Below are positions 1-8,389 of a DNA stretch of 64,000 nt, one piece after another. The position numbers were made by a program, and so were the translations under genes. The DNA is from Paenalicyclobacillus mengziensis (GTDB lineage: Bacteria > Bacillota > Bacilli > Alicyclobacillales > Alicyclobacillaceae). Under the pieces are notes generated by a model that saw nothing but the letters and a program-made list of their open reading frames with translations, was not told the origin of the DNA and did not search any database. The DNA is taken from contig NZ_CP071182.1 in NCBI RefSeq assembly GCF_017298635.1, positions 1,612,001-1,676,000 of the forward strand, given 5' to 3'. Numbering within the stretch: position 1 is the first letter of the stretch; each line of letters starts with the position of its first letter.

Positions 1-798
1 AGCACGGTGGCATCGTCTACGATTGATTTGGATGCGGTGCTCTCCTTAGCGAAGGCTGCACCGGAGATACCAGAGAGTGAAAAAGGCCAGGTGTACCCGG
101 CTCTGTTACCGAAGCATACTGCGTCGGGCGATATGCCAAAGACACGGATTGCCATCGCTAGGGATGCAGCCTTCAACTTTTACTACCAAGAAAACTTGGA
201 GATGCTTGAGCACTACGGTGCGGAACTTGTGTTCTTCAGTCCACTCTCTGGGGAGAAGATTCCGGAAGATGCAAAGGGCTTGTATATCGGTGGAGGATTC
301 CCTGAAGAGTTTGCGGCTCAACTTAGTTCCATGAAAGATGTTCTAGATGACTTTCGAGAGAAAATTCGAAACGGCTTACCGACCTACGCAGAGTGTGGAG
401 GGTATATGTACCTCACGGAACAACTGACGGACCTGGAAGGGACTACGCATGACCTGGTTGGCCTCATTCCTGCACGGGTGACCATGCAGAAACGTCTTTC
501 CGGATTTGGCTATCGGGAGGTCACGGGCATGGAGGGAAACTGGCTGGTACCTGCAAAGGAGTCTGCGCGAGGGCACGAATTTCACTACTCAACAATCGAG
601 TATCACTTGCCGCAGGTTTTTGCGTATGAAGCATCTGCGTCTCGTTGGTCAAGCCGACGAGGTGAGGGGTATTTGAACGGTAACCTTGTCGCCGGATACA
701 CGCATCTTCACTTTGCTTCGAATCCGCTTGTCGCCGAGAAGTTTGTGGACAGGTGCAGAACGTATCTAGCAGGTGAATCAGGAAGGCAGGCGACATGA
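1..798 (+). CDS. cbiA: Cobyrinate a,c-diamide synthase, C-terminal part (5' end outside window)
   Basis: The reading frame is open at base 1, so the N-terminal ATPase half lies upstream of the window and only about 265 residues are seen. What remains is the class I glutamine amidotransferase domain. The nucleophile cysteine sits in the segment AECGGYMYL near fragment residue 130, and the terminal GYTHLHFASNP segment carries the histidine typical of CbiA/CobB. In the family this enzyme amidates side chains a and c of cobyrinate or its hydrogenobyrinate analogue, using glutamine and ATP in the cytosol. The stop TGA directly abuts the cobQ start, so the two are translationally coupled. The GTG at base 7 should not be taken as the true start. 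The name CobB would be equally defensible. Confidence 0.9.
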   Translation, partial: STVASSTIDLDAVLSLAKAAPEIPESEKGQVYPALLPKHTASGDMPKTRIAIARDAAFNFYYQENLEMLEHYGAELVFFSPLSGEKIPEDAKGLYIGGGFPEEFAAQLSSMKDVLDDFREKIRNGLPTYAECGGYMYLTEQLTDLEGTTHDLVGLIPARVTMQKRLSGFGYREVTGMEGNWLVPAKESARGHEFHYSTIEYHLPQVFAYEASASRWSSRRGEGYLNGNLVAGYTHLHFASNPLVAEKFVDRCRTYLAGESGRQAT

Positions 799-2334
799 AT
801 GACACGGAGCCTAATGGTTGTTGGTACCTCTTCGAATGTCGGAAAAAGCATCCTGGCAACGGCCCTTTGCCGTATCCTCACACAAGACGGCCATCGCGTA
901 GCACCGTTTAAGGCACAAAACATGTCTCTGAATTCCGCGGTGACGCCTTCCGGCCGCGAGATTGGACGGGCTCAGGCTGTTCAAGCAGAGGCATGCGGGA
1001 TCCTACCCAACGAGCACATGAACCCCGTTCTGTTAAAGCCAACTGGGAACATGCAAAGCCAGATTGTGCTGCAAGGTCGTCCAATTGGAACGAGATCGGC
1101 AAAGGATTATTTCTATGATGAAAAAAAGCTGCTTTGGAAGGCGGTCGTGGAGAGTTATCAGTTTCTCGCACAGCGGCATGACATTATTGTCATTGAGGGT
1201 GCGGGCAGCCCTGTGGAGATGAACCTGAAACAACGGGATATTGCCAATTTGAGGATGGCACAGATGGCTGACGCGGATGTACTGCTTATTGCAGACATTG
1301 ATCGAGGAGGCGTGTTTGCCTCAATTGTGGGGACGCTTCAGTTGCTTGATCCTGATGAGAAAAGACTGGTCAAGGGCATCCTCATTAACAAGTTTCGCGG
1401 TGACGCTGGATTGTTTGATGAGGGGCGCCGATGGCTCGAAGACTATACCGGTGTGCCTGTGCTTGGGGTCATTCCATATATACCAAATCTGGCGATTGAT
1501 GAAGAAGATTCCGTGGGCTTGTCAGCGGATCGATATCACAAAGCAAAGATATCAGGGGAAGGTATTCGTGTTGGCATTGTTCAACTTCCCCACATCTCAA
1601 ATTTCACGGATTTTGATCCACTTTTTATGGAACCCGACGTTGGCGCGTATTTCTGCACCCAACCCGACGAACTCGAGCATGTCGATGTTATCGTGATACC
1701 TGGTACAAAAAGCACCTTGATGGACTTGCGCTGGTTGAATGACAACGGCTGGACGACATCGATTCAGAGGGCGGTTCAGGCTGGAGTGTACGTACTTGGG
1801 ATCTGTGGCGGTTATCAAATGCTCGGGACCGAGATTCATGACCCGGAACACCTTGAATCCGAGATTGGCACTTCTAAGGGATTGGGACTCTTTGATACGG
1901 TGACCACCATATGTGCGGACAAGACCACTGTTTTAGTGGGGGGTGAGTTCTCAGGCGAATTTACGGGTATTCCAGTCGAAGGTTATGAAATTCACATGGG
2001 AGTCACGGAGTTTCCCGGAGCACGGAATCCGCTTGCCATGACAAGGCGGGTCTACACCGATGGAGCAAGCGCCCCCCCTTCAGATAGTGCGGTACCGGAG
2101 GGACATATGTCTGAAGATGGCCGAACCATCGGGACGTACCTTCACGGGGTACTACACAACGATGTTTTTCGTAATGCCTGGCTAAACAGGATACGACACG
2201 ACAAGGGATTGCCGTTACAAGAAAAAGCGACGAATGTCAGGGCACACCGCACCGAAGAATTTGATCGACTTGCCCAGGTGGTTCGTACCCACCTAGACAT
2301 GAGCAAATTGTATGACGTACTCAGCCTTACATAA
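799..2334 (+). CDS. cobQ: Cobyric acid synthase
   Basis: This 511-residue protein has the usual CobQ/CbiP length. The N-terminal dethiobiotin-synthetase-like ATPase carries the P-loop GTSSNVGKS at residues 9-17. The C-terminal amidotransferase has nucleophile Cys336 in GICGGYQMLG and the catalytic-type His449 in TYLHGVLHN. The enzyme performs the four amidations (b, d, e, g) that convert adenosylcobyrinate a,c-diamide to adenosylcobyric acid. The start ATG at 799 follows the cbiA stop with no gap, and a GGCAGGCGAC stretch upstream is the likely ribosome site. It continues the corrin-amidation operon and is followed after 27 bases by a binding-protein gene. Confidence 0.96.
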   Translation: MTRSLMVVGTSSNVGKSILATALCRILTQDGHRVAPFKAQNMSLNSAVTPSGREIGRAQAVQAEACGILPNEHMNPVLLKPTGNMQSQIVLQGRPIGTRSAKDYFYDEKKLLWKAVVESYQFLAQRHDIIVIEGAGSPVEMNLKQRDIANLRMAQMADADVLLIADIDRGGVFASIVGTLQLLDPDEKRLVKGILINKFRGDAGLFDEGRRWLEDYTGVPVLGVIPYIPNLAIDEEDSVGLSADRYHKAKISGEGIRVGIVQLPHISNFTDFDPLFMEPDVGAYFCTQPDELEHVDVIVIPGTKSTLMDLRWLNDNGWTTSIQRAVQAGVYVLGICGGYQMLGTEIHDPEHLESEIGTSKGLGLFDTVTTICADKTTVLVGGEFSGEFTGIPVEGYEIHMGVTEFPGARNPLAMTRRVYTDGASAPPSDSAVPEGHMSEDGRTIGTYLHGVLHNDVFRNAWLNRIRHDKGLPLQEKATNVRAHRTEEFDRLAQVVRTHLDMSKLYDVLSLT

Positions 2335-2361
2335 ACGATATTCAACGGAGGGATTCGTACT

Positions 2362-3147
2362 ATGTATCCAGAACGAATTGTTTGCCTTGCCGCAGAAATC
2401 CCGGAAATCCTGTATCGGCTAGGTGCTCTAGACCGGGTTGTCGGCATTTCCGCCTACACGACACGCCCGGCGGAGGCACTTCTCCTGCCGAAAGTATCCG
2501 GATTCAAACATGGTAGCACCAAACGAATTCTTCAGGATCAACCAGACATTGCGATTCTAACCTCTGGGGTACAAAAGGAGCTCGCTGCTGAGCTCTCTAA
2601 ACAAGGTGTGACTACGGTGCATTTGAACCCGCACCGGCTTGAGGATATGTTCCATACTATACTACTGATTGGCAACCTGATTGGGAAATCAGATGAGGCA
2701 ATGATGTATGTGGCTGATCTCCGCAAAGAGTTAGATGAAGTCCGTCAGAGTGCGGCTGAACTTCCTTTTCGACCGCGTGTGTATTTTGAAGAGTGGATGG
2801 ACCCTATCATCGTTGGGACGGCGTGGGTGAGTGATTTAATCGAGATTGCAGGCGGTATTGACGTGTTTCGAGAAAAATCATTGGCGGGACGCCGTGCATC
2901 AGAACGGGTTGTAGAAGCGGATGAGATTGTTACTGCCACCCCGGATATCGTGTTCGCATCTTGGTGCGGAAAACCATTCATTTCCGAAAACTTTCTTGCG
3001 CGACCGGGTTATTCCGAGATACCTGCTGTTAAGGATGAGATGGTTTTCGAGCTCGACTCTGAAATACTTCAGTGTGGCCCAATGTTGCTCGACAGCTTGA
3101 AGAACATACACGGTATCATTCGGACCTTCGTCCGTAGTACGTTCTGA
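2362..3147 (+). CDS. Periplasmic-binding-fold (BtuF/TroA-like) protein lacking a signal peptide
   Basis: The 261-residue protein has the two-lobed helical-backbone binding fold of the BtuF/FecB (PF01497) group. It begins directly with the first domain strand (ERIVCLAAEIPEIL) and has FEEWMDP and PDIVFASWCG segments in the second lobe. There is no signal peptide, lipobox or membrane segment before the domain, so it is predicted to be cytoplasmic, unlike transporter-associated BtuF. The ATG at 2362 has the ribosome site CGGAGGG and lies 27 bases after cobQ in the same operon, which suggests a corrinoid or cobalt-related ligand. The function is not known to me. An intracellular corrinoid-binding role is inference. 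Confidence 0.72.
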   Translation: MYPERIVCLAAEIPEILYRLGALDRVVGISAYTTRPAEALLLPKVSGFKHGSTKRILQDQPDIAILTSGVQKELAAELSKQGVTTVHLNPHRLEDMFHTILLIGNLIGKSDEAMMYVADLRKELDEVRQSAAELPFRPRVYFEEWMDPIIVGTAWVSDLIEIAGGIDVFREKSLAGRRASERVVEADEIVTATPDIVFASWCGKPFISENFLARPGYSEIPAVKDEMVFELDSEILQCGPMLLDSLKNIHGIIRTFVRSTF

Positions 3148-3920
3148 ACGTGGTGTCCGCCTATGGGGATAATACAATAAATCCATTATCGTGACGGTTG
3201 TGATGCAAAGAGAGATGTACGACCATCTCGTCCTTCATAAAGTGTTCTGATGGTTAAGCGTTGATACAGATGGTCTCCAATGCTCTCGTAGTCAATCTCT
3301 TTGAATCCTTGAAGGGAACCTTGTTGCGGATAAAAGGCTTTAGTTGAGAAGAGTACAGTCCGCCACATACAGAGTTGATTCTGAATAATTGTGCAAGAAG
3401 TGCTACCAAGTTGGCGTCGACTTGCCGGCGTTTAAGGCAGTGTGGCGGAACAGATAGAAACGAGTGTTGCAAAGGAAATTTCAACGGCACGCGTGAAGGG
3501 TGGGGACTCACAGGGAAGCACTTAATGCTCACTGTGAGTTCCCGTGAGTTAAATTTCAAAAATCTCATTCTCGGTATCTGATTTAAGTTGTGAGTGACAG
3601 GTTTTTTAAGGATGAAGATACCTTTTCATCAGCAAAAGACCTTCTCCTACCCAGTGGGTGTGCTTGAAGCATCAGCTGGCAACGGGCAACTTATGCTTCA
3701 AGTCATTATGTCCACTTTATTCTATCGCCGACGTGTGCGCATGACAGTTCGGGAGCTAATATGCTCGACGGTGTAGACCTGTCTCTTACCTGGATATGAA
3801 CCATGTCTGCGAGAAGTTCCTCCACGTAAAAGTCGTCCATGAATACGTTTGTGATGCGGATACGCGTTCCGAGACCGAGATTCTCGACCATTTAACCCGA
3901 GAGAAGAGACATGGACAAGC
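3148..3920. other. Gene-poor stretch between the cob operon and an Rpn-type gene
   Basis: No convincing gene is seen here. The segment holds copy 1 of a structured dispersed repeat (about 3428-3628) and a perfect 10-bp inverted repeat (CTTGAAGCAT at 3663-3672, its complement at 3693-3702) that could form a long-loop hairpin. Short open frames on both strands lack ribosome sites and family resemblance. The last 120 bases run open in more than one frame into the Rpn-type gene and may be its degraded 5' region. Confidence 0.6.
3428..3628 (+). repeat. Dispersed structured non-coding repeat, copy 1
   Basis: About 200 bases match 27424-27623 by eye with interrupted identity. Shared landmarks are CACGCGTGA, ACTCACAGGGA, GCTCACTGTGAGT and GACAGGTTTTTTAAGG. 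The centre folds as a hairpin with arms 3503-3513 and 3532-3543 around an 18-base loop. The same hairpin in copy 2 also has an 18-base loop, and one arm position changes from a G-T pair here to a T-A pair there, keeping pairing. A downstream GATGAA...TTCATC pair (about 3611-3630) may form a second stem. There is no open frame. It could be a structured RNA or the remnant of a non-autonomous mobile element. Confidence 0.55.
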
Positions 3921-4718
3921 TTGGGGGCTTTTGACTGGGATAGCCATGCTTCAGCGCCAAACGCCTATCTACGCGGTATGGACATCGACAATTCAATAGT
4001 TAGGCTTTTGATGGGTGTAGGCTTGGTTGAACCGTTGCCTACGGAGTTACCAGCAAACACACTACAAGTCGACAAAGTCTGGCAGATGCAAGATGGGCGA
4101 CTGTTTCATCTAGAGTTTCAAAGTACTCAGGAACGGGAACTGGATAGGTTTCTTGAATACGATGTTCGATTGTGGCGTCACCATAAGGCACAGATTCGGA
4201 CGGTTGTCCTGTACCACGCAAACGTTCCGAATGCACCGGAAGAAATGAGCATTGGCACAGCAGTTTACCGAGTGGAGAACATATTTCTTTCACAGTTAGA
4301 TGGCGATAAAGCCTTGAAAGAAGTGGAACGGCACTTGCAAGCTGCACAATGGGAACCGCAAGACAGATTAAGGCTTGCATTAGCTCTTAATATGAAGGTT
4401 CAGAATGTATCGGCTGTGTATGAAAGGGTACTGGAACTTGTGCCGGCTGTACCCGATGAATCAGAACGGGAATTAGTCGTAAGTGCCATTTTGGCACTTG
4501 GGGAACACGCTCTAAACGAACAGCAACGGATACGGATACGAGGGGAGTTGAGAAAAGTGTCAAGGATTGCGGAGGAATTGTATCAAGAAGGTCGTGAGGA
4601 AGAACGTGTAGAAATTGCATGCAAGTTGCTCGAAGAAGGCGTGAGTATTGACGTGATTGTCAAGACAACAGGCTTGAGTCGAGAGAGGATTGACGAGCTA
4701 CGGAAAGAATTGCACTAA
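3921..4718 (+). CDS. Rpn/PD-(D/E)XK transposase-type nuclease family protein, possibly 5'-degraded
   Basis: The 265-residue frame resembles the Rpn recombination-promoting nuclease family. The core LQVDKVWQMQDGRLFHLEFQST gives the Asp and the E-x-Q pair of a PD-(D/E)XK site, followed by the LEYDVRLWRHHK helix and the strand TVVLYHAN. The C-terminal third is a helical tail ending in TGLSRERIDELRKEL, common in these proteins. The TTG at 3921 is only the first usable start. Another candidate is ATG 3978 (MDIDNSIV), and no good ribosome site supports either, so the 5' end may be damaged. A strong terminator follows, and a fragment of a paralogue lies downstream. Family proteins cut DNA and promote recA-independent recombination. 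Confidence 0.65.
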   Translation: MGAFDWDSHASAPNAYLRGMDIDNSIVRLLMGVGLVEPLPTELPANTLQVDKVWQMQDGRLFHLEFQSTQERELDRFLEYDVRLWRHHKAQIRTVVLYHANVPNAPEEMSIGTAVYRVENIFLSQLDGDKALKEVERHLQAAQWEPQDRLRLALALNMKVQNVSAVYERVLELVPAVPDESERELVVSAILALGEHALNEQQRIRIRGELRKVSRIAEELYQEGREEERVEIACKLLEEGVSIDVIVKTTGLSRERIDELRKELH

Positions 4719-4770
4719 GTGGATTGCTTAATCAGGGACACTTGTAAAACGGAGTAATTATGGTAACGAG

Positions 4771-4815
4771 GCAGGCTGTATAACCCCTGACTAGGGGCGT
4801 AGCAGCCTGCTTTTT
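4771..4815 (+). terminator. Rho-independent terminator
   Basis: GCAGGCTG at 4771-4778 pairs perfectly with CAGCCTGC at 4803-4810. A nested CCCCT/AGGGG stem sits inside, and TTTTT follows. It ends transcription of the Rpn-type gene. Confidence 0.85.
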
Positions 4816-5244
4816 GTGAAAAGCATACTTTTTGTCTGGTTGGATGCAATGAGATTTATGAAGACGCTGGATCTTTCTACTACATTCGAAGGGGGATTAG
4901 AACTTGTGCCAACTGTATCGGACGCTGCTGAGCGTAATTTGGTCGTAAGTACCATTCTAGCGGTCGGGGAACAGTCGCTAAACGAACAACAAAGGCTACT
5001 CTTAAGAATGGAGTTGCTGAAGGTGCCCAAAATCGCGGAAGAGTTGTTTCAGGACGGAACAGAAAACAAAGCCCGTCAAGTTGCGCTTAATTTGCTAGCA
5101 GAAGGCGTTAACGTAGAGGTCAGTATTAAGGCGACCGGCTTGAGTCGAGATACAATCGAGGAACTGAGAAAAACAGCTACAATAAAAACACAAAACCAGT
5201 TGAAGCACCCGGTCAGGATTTATAGATCTGATCAATGCTTGTAA
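4816..5244 (+). pseudogene. C-terminal fragment of a second Rpn-type nuclease
   Basis: From about 4890 to 5180 the frame encodes a helical tail clearly paralogous to the upstream gene: LVVSTILAVGEQSLNEQQR against LVVSAILALGEHALNEQQR, and ATGLSRDTIEELRK against TTGLSRERIDELRK. The nuclease core is absent, the first 20 or so codons are unrelated, and the last 20 codons run into non-homologous sequence. This is a truncated duplicate beginning immediately after the terminator of the first copy. No function is expected. Confidence 0.7.
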
Positions 5245-5337
5245 TATTCAAGAAGAACTGGGGGAATACGTTGACAGTGGAGCAGGAACAGCGGTTAAAG
5301 AAGATGAAAATGACCAACGTTGTTCTGTAAATTGAGC

Positions 5338-5962
5338 AGGTGTATCTGCGTGCGCAACTTGTGATGGGTTCTTCTTTCGAGGGAAATCCATTCTCGTCGT
5401 AGGCGGCGGGGATTCTGCCATGGAGGAAGCGATTTTCTTGACCAAATTTGCTTCTGAAGTGACCATTGTCCATCGTCGCAAGGAACTTCGTGCATCCAAG
5501 GTGATGCAGGACCGGGCACGTCAAAATCCGAAAATCAAGTGGCTCTTGAACGTGACGCCTTTGGAAGTTGCGTCTGACGGCTCAAAGGTGAGTAGGCTTG
5601 TGGTTAAGGACAATCAATCGGGCGAAGTCCGAACCATCCCTACAGAAGGTATTTTCGTTGCCATCGGTCATACACCCAATACCGACTTCCTTGTGAAACA
5701 GGTGGAGATGGATGACCGTGGATACATTGTCACCAAAGGGCAATCAACCGATACGAGTGTCGAGGGGGTGTTCGCTTGTGGGGATGTTATGGATGCGCAC
5801 TATCGACAGGCTATCACGGCGGCCGGAAGTGGTTGCAAAGCTGCCATGGATGTGGAAAAGTACTTGGAGGAATGCGCCATCCATGTTGAGTCGACTCGTG
5901 ACATCATAACGGGAAGTGCAGTGCATCGCTTGACGAGCGGATTTCTTTTTGACACTATATAA
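5338..5962 (+). pseudogene. trxB: 5'-truncated thioredoxin reductase
   Basis: The frame opens at the redox site of thioredoxin reductase, CATCDG, at about 5350-5367. It continues with the NADPH-binding GGGDSAMEEA motif, HRR, and the FAD-side GVFACGDVMD segment with RQAITAAGSG. About 110 N-terminal residues, including the first FAD-binding GxGxxG, are missing, with unrelated DNA at that point, so it cannot be a working reductase. The last 25 codons do not match the family and run into the ars promoter. It looks like a remnant left when the arsenic operon or its neighbours were rearranged. ArsC of the type found here depends on thioredoxin, so the original linkage makes sense. Confidence 0.82.
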
Positions 5963-5977
5963 GTAAATCGTTATATT
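5949..5977 (+). promoter_or_regulatory. Promoter and ArsR-type operator of the arsenic operon
   Basis: TTGACA at 5949-5954 and TATATT at 5972-5977 are separated by 17 bases, a near-consensus sigma-A promoter. The palindrome ATATAA-N8-TTATAT (5957-5976) fills the spacer and -10, the usual position and form of an ArsR-family operator. ArsR encoded within the operon is the obvious ligand-responsive repressor. The promoter sits inside the 3' end of the trxB remnant. Confidence 0.72.
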
Positions 5978-5984
5978 ATATTGA

Positions 5985-6278
5985 ATGGATGTGGGGAGAA
6001 TGGATGATAAAGTGCGTGCGTTGATTGGAATGGGAGCAGCTTTCAGTGTCGGTGCGCTGTCGAACTTTGAAGAACAGGTTAAGGTCGCCAAAGAACATGG
6101 TGCCACAGTGGAGGAACTTGGGGAGGTACTGTCCATCGCACGGGCAACAAAACTTTCTGGCTCCATGGAAATGGATTCGCTTGCGGAGGAGAGAATTAAA
6201 ACCAATTCAAAAACCGAGTTAAAAATTCTATCCACTTCTGACTCTGCATGCGGATGCGGGCCAGAAGGTTGCTGCTAA
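5985..6278 (+). CDS. Small carboxymuconolactone-decarboxylase-like protein with Cys-rich tail
   Basis: This 97-residue helical protein resembles the CMD/AhpD-like fold (GMGAAFSVGALSNFEEQVKVA, then HGATVEELGEVLSIA). It lacks the CxxC of true AhpD peroxidase partners. Its last ten residues are CGCGPEGCC, a likely soft-metal ligand. ATG 5985 or ATG 6000 could be the start; the GGGGAGA at 5993-5998 is too close to 6000, which favours 5985 only weakly. It is the first gene after the ars promoter and lies 15 bases before arsD. A metalloid-binding or accessory redox role is inference. Confidence 0.7.
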   Translation: MDVGRMDDKVRALIGMGAAFSVGALSNFEEQVKVAKEHGATVEELGEVLSIARATKLSGSMEMDSLAEERIKTNSKTELKILSTSDSACGCGPEGCC

Positions 6279-6293
6279 AAGGGAGGGACACTC

Positions 6294-6590
6294 ATGAATA
6301 TCGAGTTTTTTGACTCCGAGATGTGCTGTTCCACGGGAGTTTGTGGGCCGTCACCGGATCCAGAACTGATTCGTGTGAATGAGATGATTGAGCAGTTGAA
6401 AGCACAGGGCCATACAACGGTGCGTTACATGATGAGCCGTAATCCGATGGCGTTCTCGTCCAATAAGCAAGTGTACCAGGAACTCATTGGGAAAGGTGCC
6501 GGCGCATTGCCGATTGTCGTTGCAGATGGCGAGATTGTGGCAAAAGGGTACTACCCGAGCCTGGATGATTTGATAGCGGAAAAGAGATGA
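6294..6590 (+). CDS. arsD: Arsenical resistance metallochaperone/regulator ArsD
   Basis: The 98-residue protein has the ArsD thioredoxin-like fold. The vicinal Cys12-Cys13 plus Cys18 in EMCCSTGVCG are the As(III)-binding residues used to hand arsenite to the ArsA ATPase. The C-terminal LPIVVADGEIVAKGYYP is the conserved cis-Pro region. The ribosome site AAAGGGAGG precedes the ATG. It lies 4 bases upstream of arsA1, consistent with a chaperone made alongside its ATPase. The additional C-terminal Cys pairs of some ArsD proteins are absent. Confidence 0.95.
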   Translation: MNIEFFDSEMCCSTGVCGPSPDPELIRVNEMIEQLKAQGHTTVRYMMSRNPMAFSSNKQVYQELIGKGAGALPIVVADGEIVAKGYYPSLDDLIAEKR

Positions 6591-6594
6591 CCTC

Positions 6595-7470
6595 ATGACG
6601 AAGTTTTTGTTTTTCTCTGGCAAGGGTGGCGTTGGGAAAACATCTCTGTCATCGTCAGCGGCAGTCATGCTTGCACAGCGGGGAGAGAAAACCCTTCTTG
6701 TGACGACAGACCCGGCTTCGAATCTCGGAGACGTATTCCACCAGAGCGTAGGTTTGCTTGCGACCCCCGTCGTGGGAGTCGATAACTTGTATATTCAAGA
6801 GATCGATCCAGTCGAGTCCCTTCGTTTGTACAAGGAACGGGCACTGGCGCCGCTCAGGGAGTTGTTTCCCGAAGACGTTGTGCGTTCTATTGAGGAGAAA
6901 ATGAGCGGTCCCTGCACAGAGGAAATAGCGACATTCGACCAGTTCATTGCTTGTATGCATCAACCCGATTACGACTACGTGATATTTGATACGGCCCCGA
7001 CGGGTCACACGCTTCGCTTACTTGAGTTACCTGGGAGTTGGAGCGCCCACATCGAGATGAGTGCGCAGGGAACAGGACAAACATGTATCGGCGGTGTCGA
7101 GGCATTGACCGCATCGAAACAACAGTATGACCAAGCGGTACAGGCATTGCGAGATGGAAATCGCACACAGTTTGTATTTGTTACTCGCCCGGATCGAATC
7201 GCTATTCAAGAAATGATGCGTTCGTCCAAGGAGTTGCAAAAACTCAATATAGACAACCAGATGGCAATAGTGAACGGCGTGATTCCGGTAGAAGATAGGG
7301 ACCATCCATACGCAGCGAGAAGATGGGCTGTGCAATCCAAGTACGTCGCCCAAGTGCAGGCTGTGTTTACTGGACGCATTGTGGAGATGCCTCTTTATCC
7401 GGATGACGTTGTTGGTCTCGATAACATTTCGGAAGTCGGGAGGGACTTGGCTCATGTCCTTGCAGTCTAA
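6595..7470 (+). CDS. arsA: Arsenite-transporting ATPase subunit, ArsA N-half equivalent
   Basis: This 291-residue single-domain ArsA/GET3 ATPase has P-loop GKGGVGKT (9-16) and the signal-transduction motif DTAPTGHTLRLLELP. It carries Cys107 (in GPCTEEIA) and Cys164 (in QTCIGG), matching by position the Cys113 and Cys172 of the N-terminal half of the fused E. coli ArsA. It energises the ArsB exporter with ATP. The 3' end overlaps the second arsA by 17 bases. Half-length ArsA proteins dimerise, and the pairing with the adjacent gene is discussed in the findings. Confidence 0.93.
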   Translation: MTKFLFFSGKGGVGKTSLSSSAAVMLAQRGEKTLLVTTDPASNLGDVFHQSVGLLATPVVGVDNLYIQEIDPVESLRLYKERALAPLRELFPEDVVRSIEEKMSGPCTEEIATFDQFIACMHQPDYDYVIFDTAPTGHTLRLLELPGSWSAHIEMSAQGTGQTCIGGVEALTASKQQYDQAVQALRDGNRTQFVFVTRPDRIAIQEMMRSSKELQKLNIDNQMAIVNGVIPVEDRDHPYAARRWAVQSKYVAQVQAVFTGRIVEMPLYPDDVVGLDNISEVGRDLAHVLAV

Positions 7471-8383
7471 ATCGTTGCCCGAGTCGCTGATTCTTCCCAC
7501 CGAAGGAGACCGCAAACGTATTTTTCTCGCCGGTAAGGGTGGCGTCGGGAAGACGACCATGGCGTGTGCAACTGCACTCTATACTGCGGATTGTGGATAT
7601 AAAACATTGTTGGTAACTACGGATCCGGCAGCTCACCTTGCTGATGTACTGGGACAGGAAGTGTCCGCCAGTCCGAAGCAAATACTAAATTCTAAACTGT
7701 GGGCAGTGCGGATTGATCCGAAGGTTGCATTTGAGCGTTACAAAGAGCGAATTTTGCTTGGCGTCAAGGAAAGGTTTGGTTCCGAAGAGAGTATTGCTGT
7801 GGTACAGGAAGAACTAGACTCGCCTTGCACGGAAGAAATCGCTGTGTTTCAGGAGTTCCTCGATGACTTACTAAGCGACGACTATGAGGTCCTGGTTTTT
7901 GATACAGCCCCGACTGGGCATACCCTGAGGTTGCTTCAGCTTGCGTGGGATTACGAGACGGAGCTCAGCCATAAGTCGTCATTCACAGCCGAGACCTCCG
8001 CCTTGGATAACGCAGAGCTTTCAAGGATGCGAGAGGCGATTCGTGTCCTTCAAAGTAAACGTGAAACGACCATGGCGTTTGTCACATTAGCCGAATCCAC
8101 GCCTATTGCGGAGATGGATAGAGCTATTGAGGACCTGGAGAGAGCAGACATCGAAACGCAAGCGATTATTGTGAATCAAATGCTACCTGAGGAAGCTTCC
8201 GGAAGTCGATTGTTTGGGCCACGGCGTGAACGACAGCAGGCATATCTGGTGGAACTTGAAAGACGACATGGAAAGCGTTTTGTCACAGAGTGCGAATTGT
8301 CGGATGATGACGTTTTAGGTGACGATGCGCTTCGACAAATTGCGGCAAAGATTTTTGTGAACCATACCGTTCAGGGGGTGTAG
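7454..8383 (+). CDS. arsA: Arsenite-transporting ATPase subunit, ArsA C-half equivalent
   Basis: With start ATG 7454 (ribosome site GGGAGGGA, 8-9 base spacing) the protein has 309 residues. A frame open further upstream lies inside arsA1 and is not used. It has P-loop GKGGVGKT (27-34), DTAPTGHTLRLLQLA, and Cys125 in SPCTEEIA, matching Cys422 of the C-terminal half of E. coli ArsA. Unlike arsA1 it lacks the second cysteine: the equivalent region reads SSFTAETSAL. This fits a heteromeric ATPase built from two separate gene products. The stop lies 7 bases before arsR. Confidence 0.92.
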   Translation: MSLQSKSLPESLILPTEGDRKRIFLAGKGGVGKTTMACATALYTADCGYKTLLVTTDPAAHLADVLGQEVSASPKQILNSKLWAVRIDPKVAFERYKERILLGVKERFGSEESIAVVQEELDSPCTEEIAVFQEFLDDLLSDDYEVLVFDTAPTGHTLRLLQLAWDYETELSHKSSFTAETSALDNAELSRMREAIRVLQSKRETTMAFVTLAESTPIAEMDRAIEDLERADIETQAIIVNQMLPEEASGSRLFGPRRERQQAYLVELERRHGKRFVTECELSDDDVLGDDALRQIAAKIFVNHTVQGV

Positions 8384-8389
8384 GACAGC

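Noticed and set aside
3594..3999. Short open frames upstream of the Rpn-type gene
   Set aside because: No ribosome sites, no family resemblance, and overlapping frames on both strands.
7379..7453. Longer N-terminus for the second ArsA
   Set aside because: It lies inside arsA1 and lacks family similarity; ATG 7454 has a good ribosome site.
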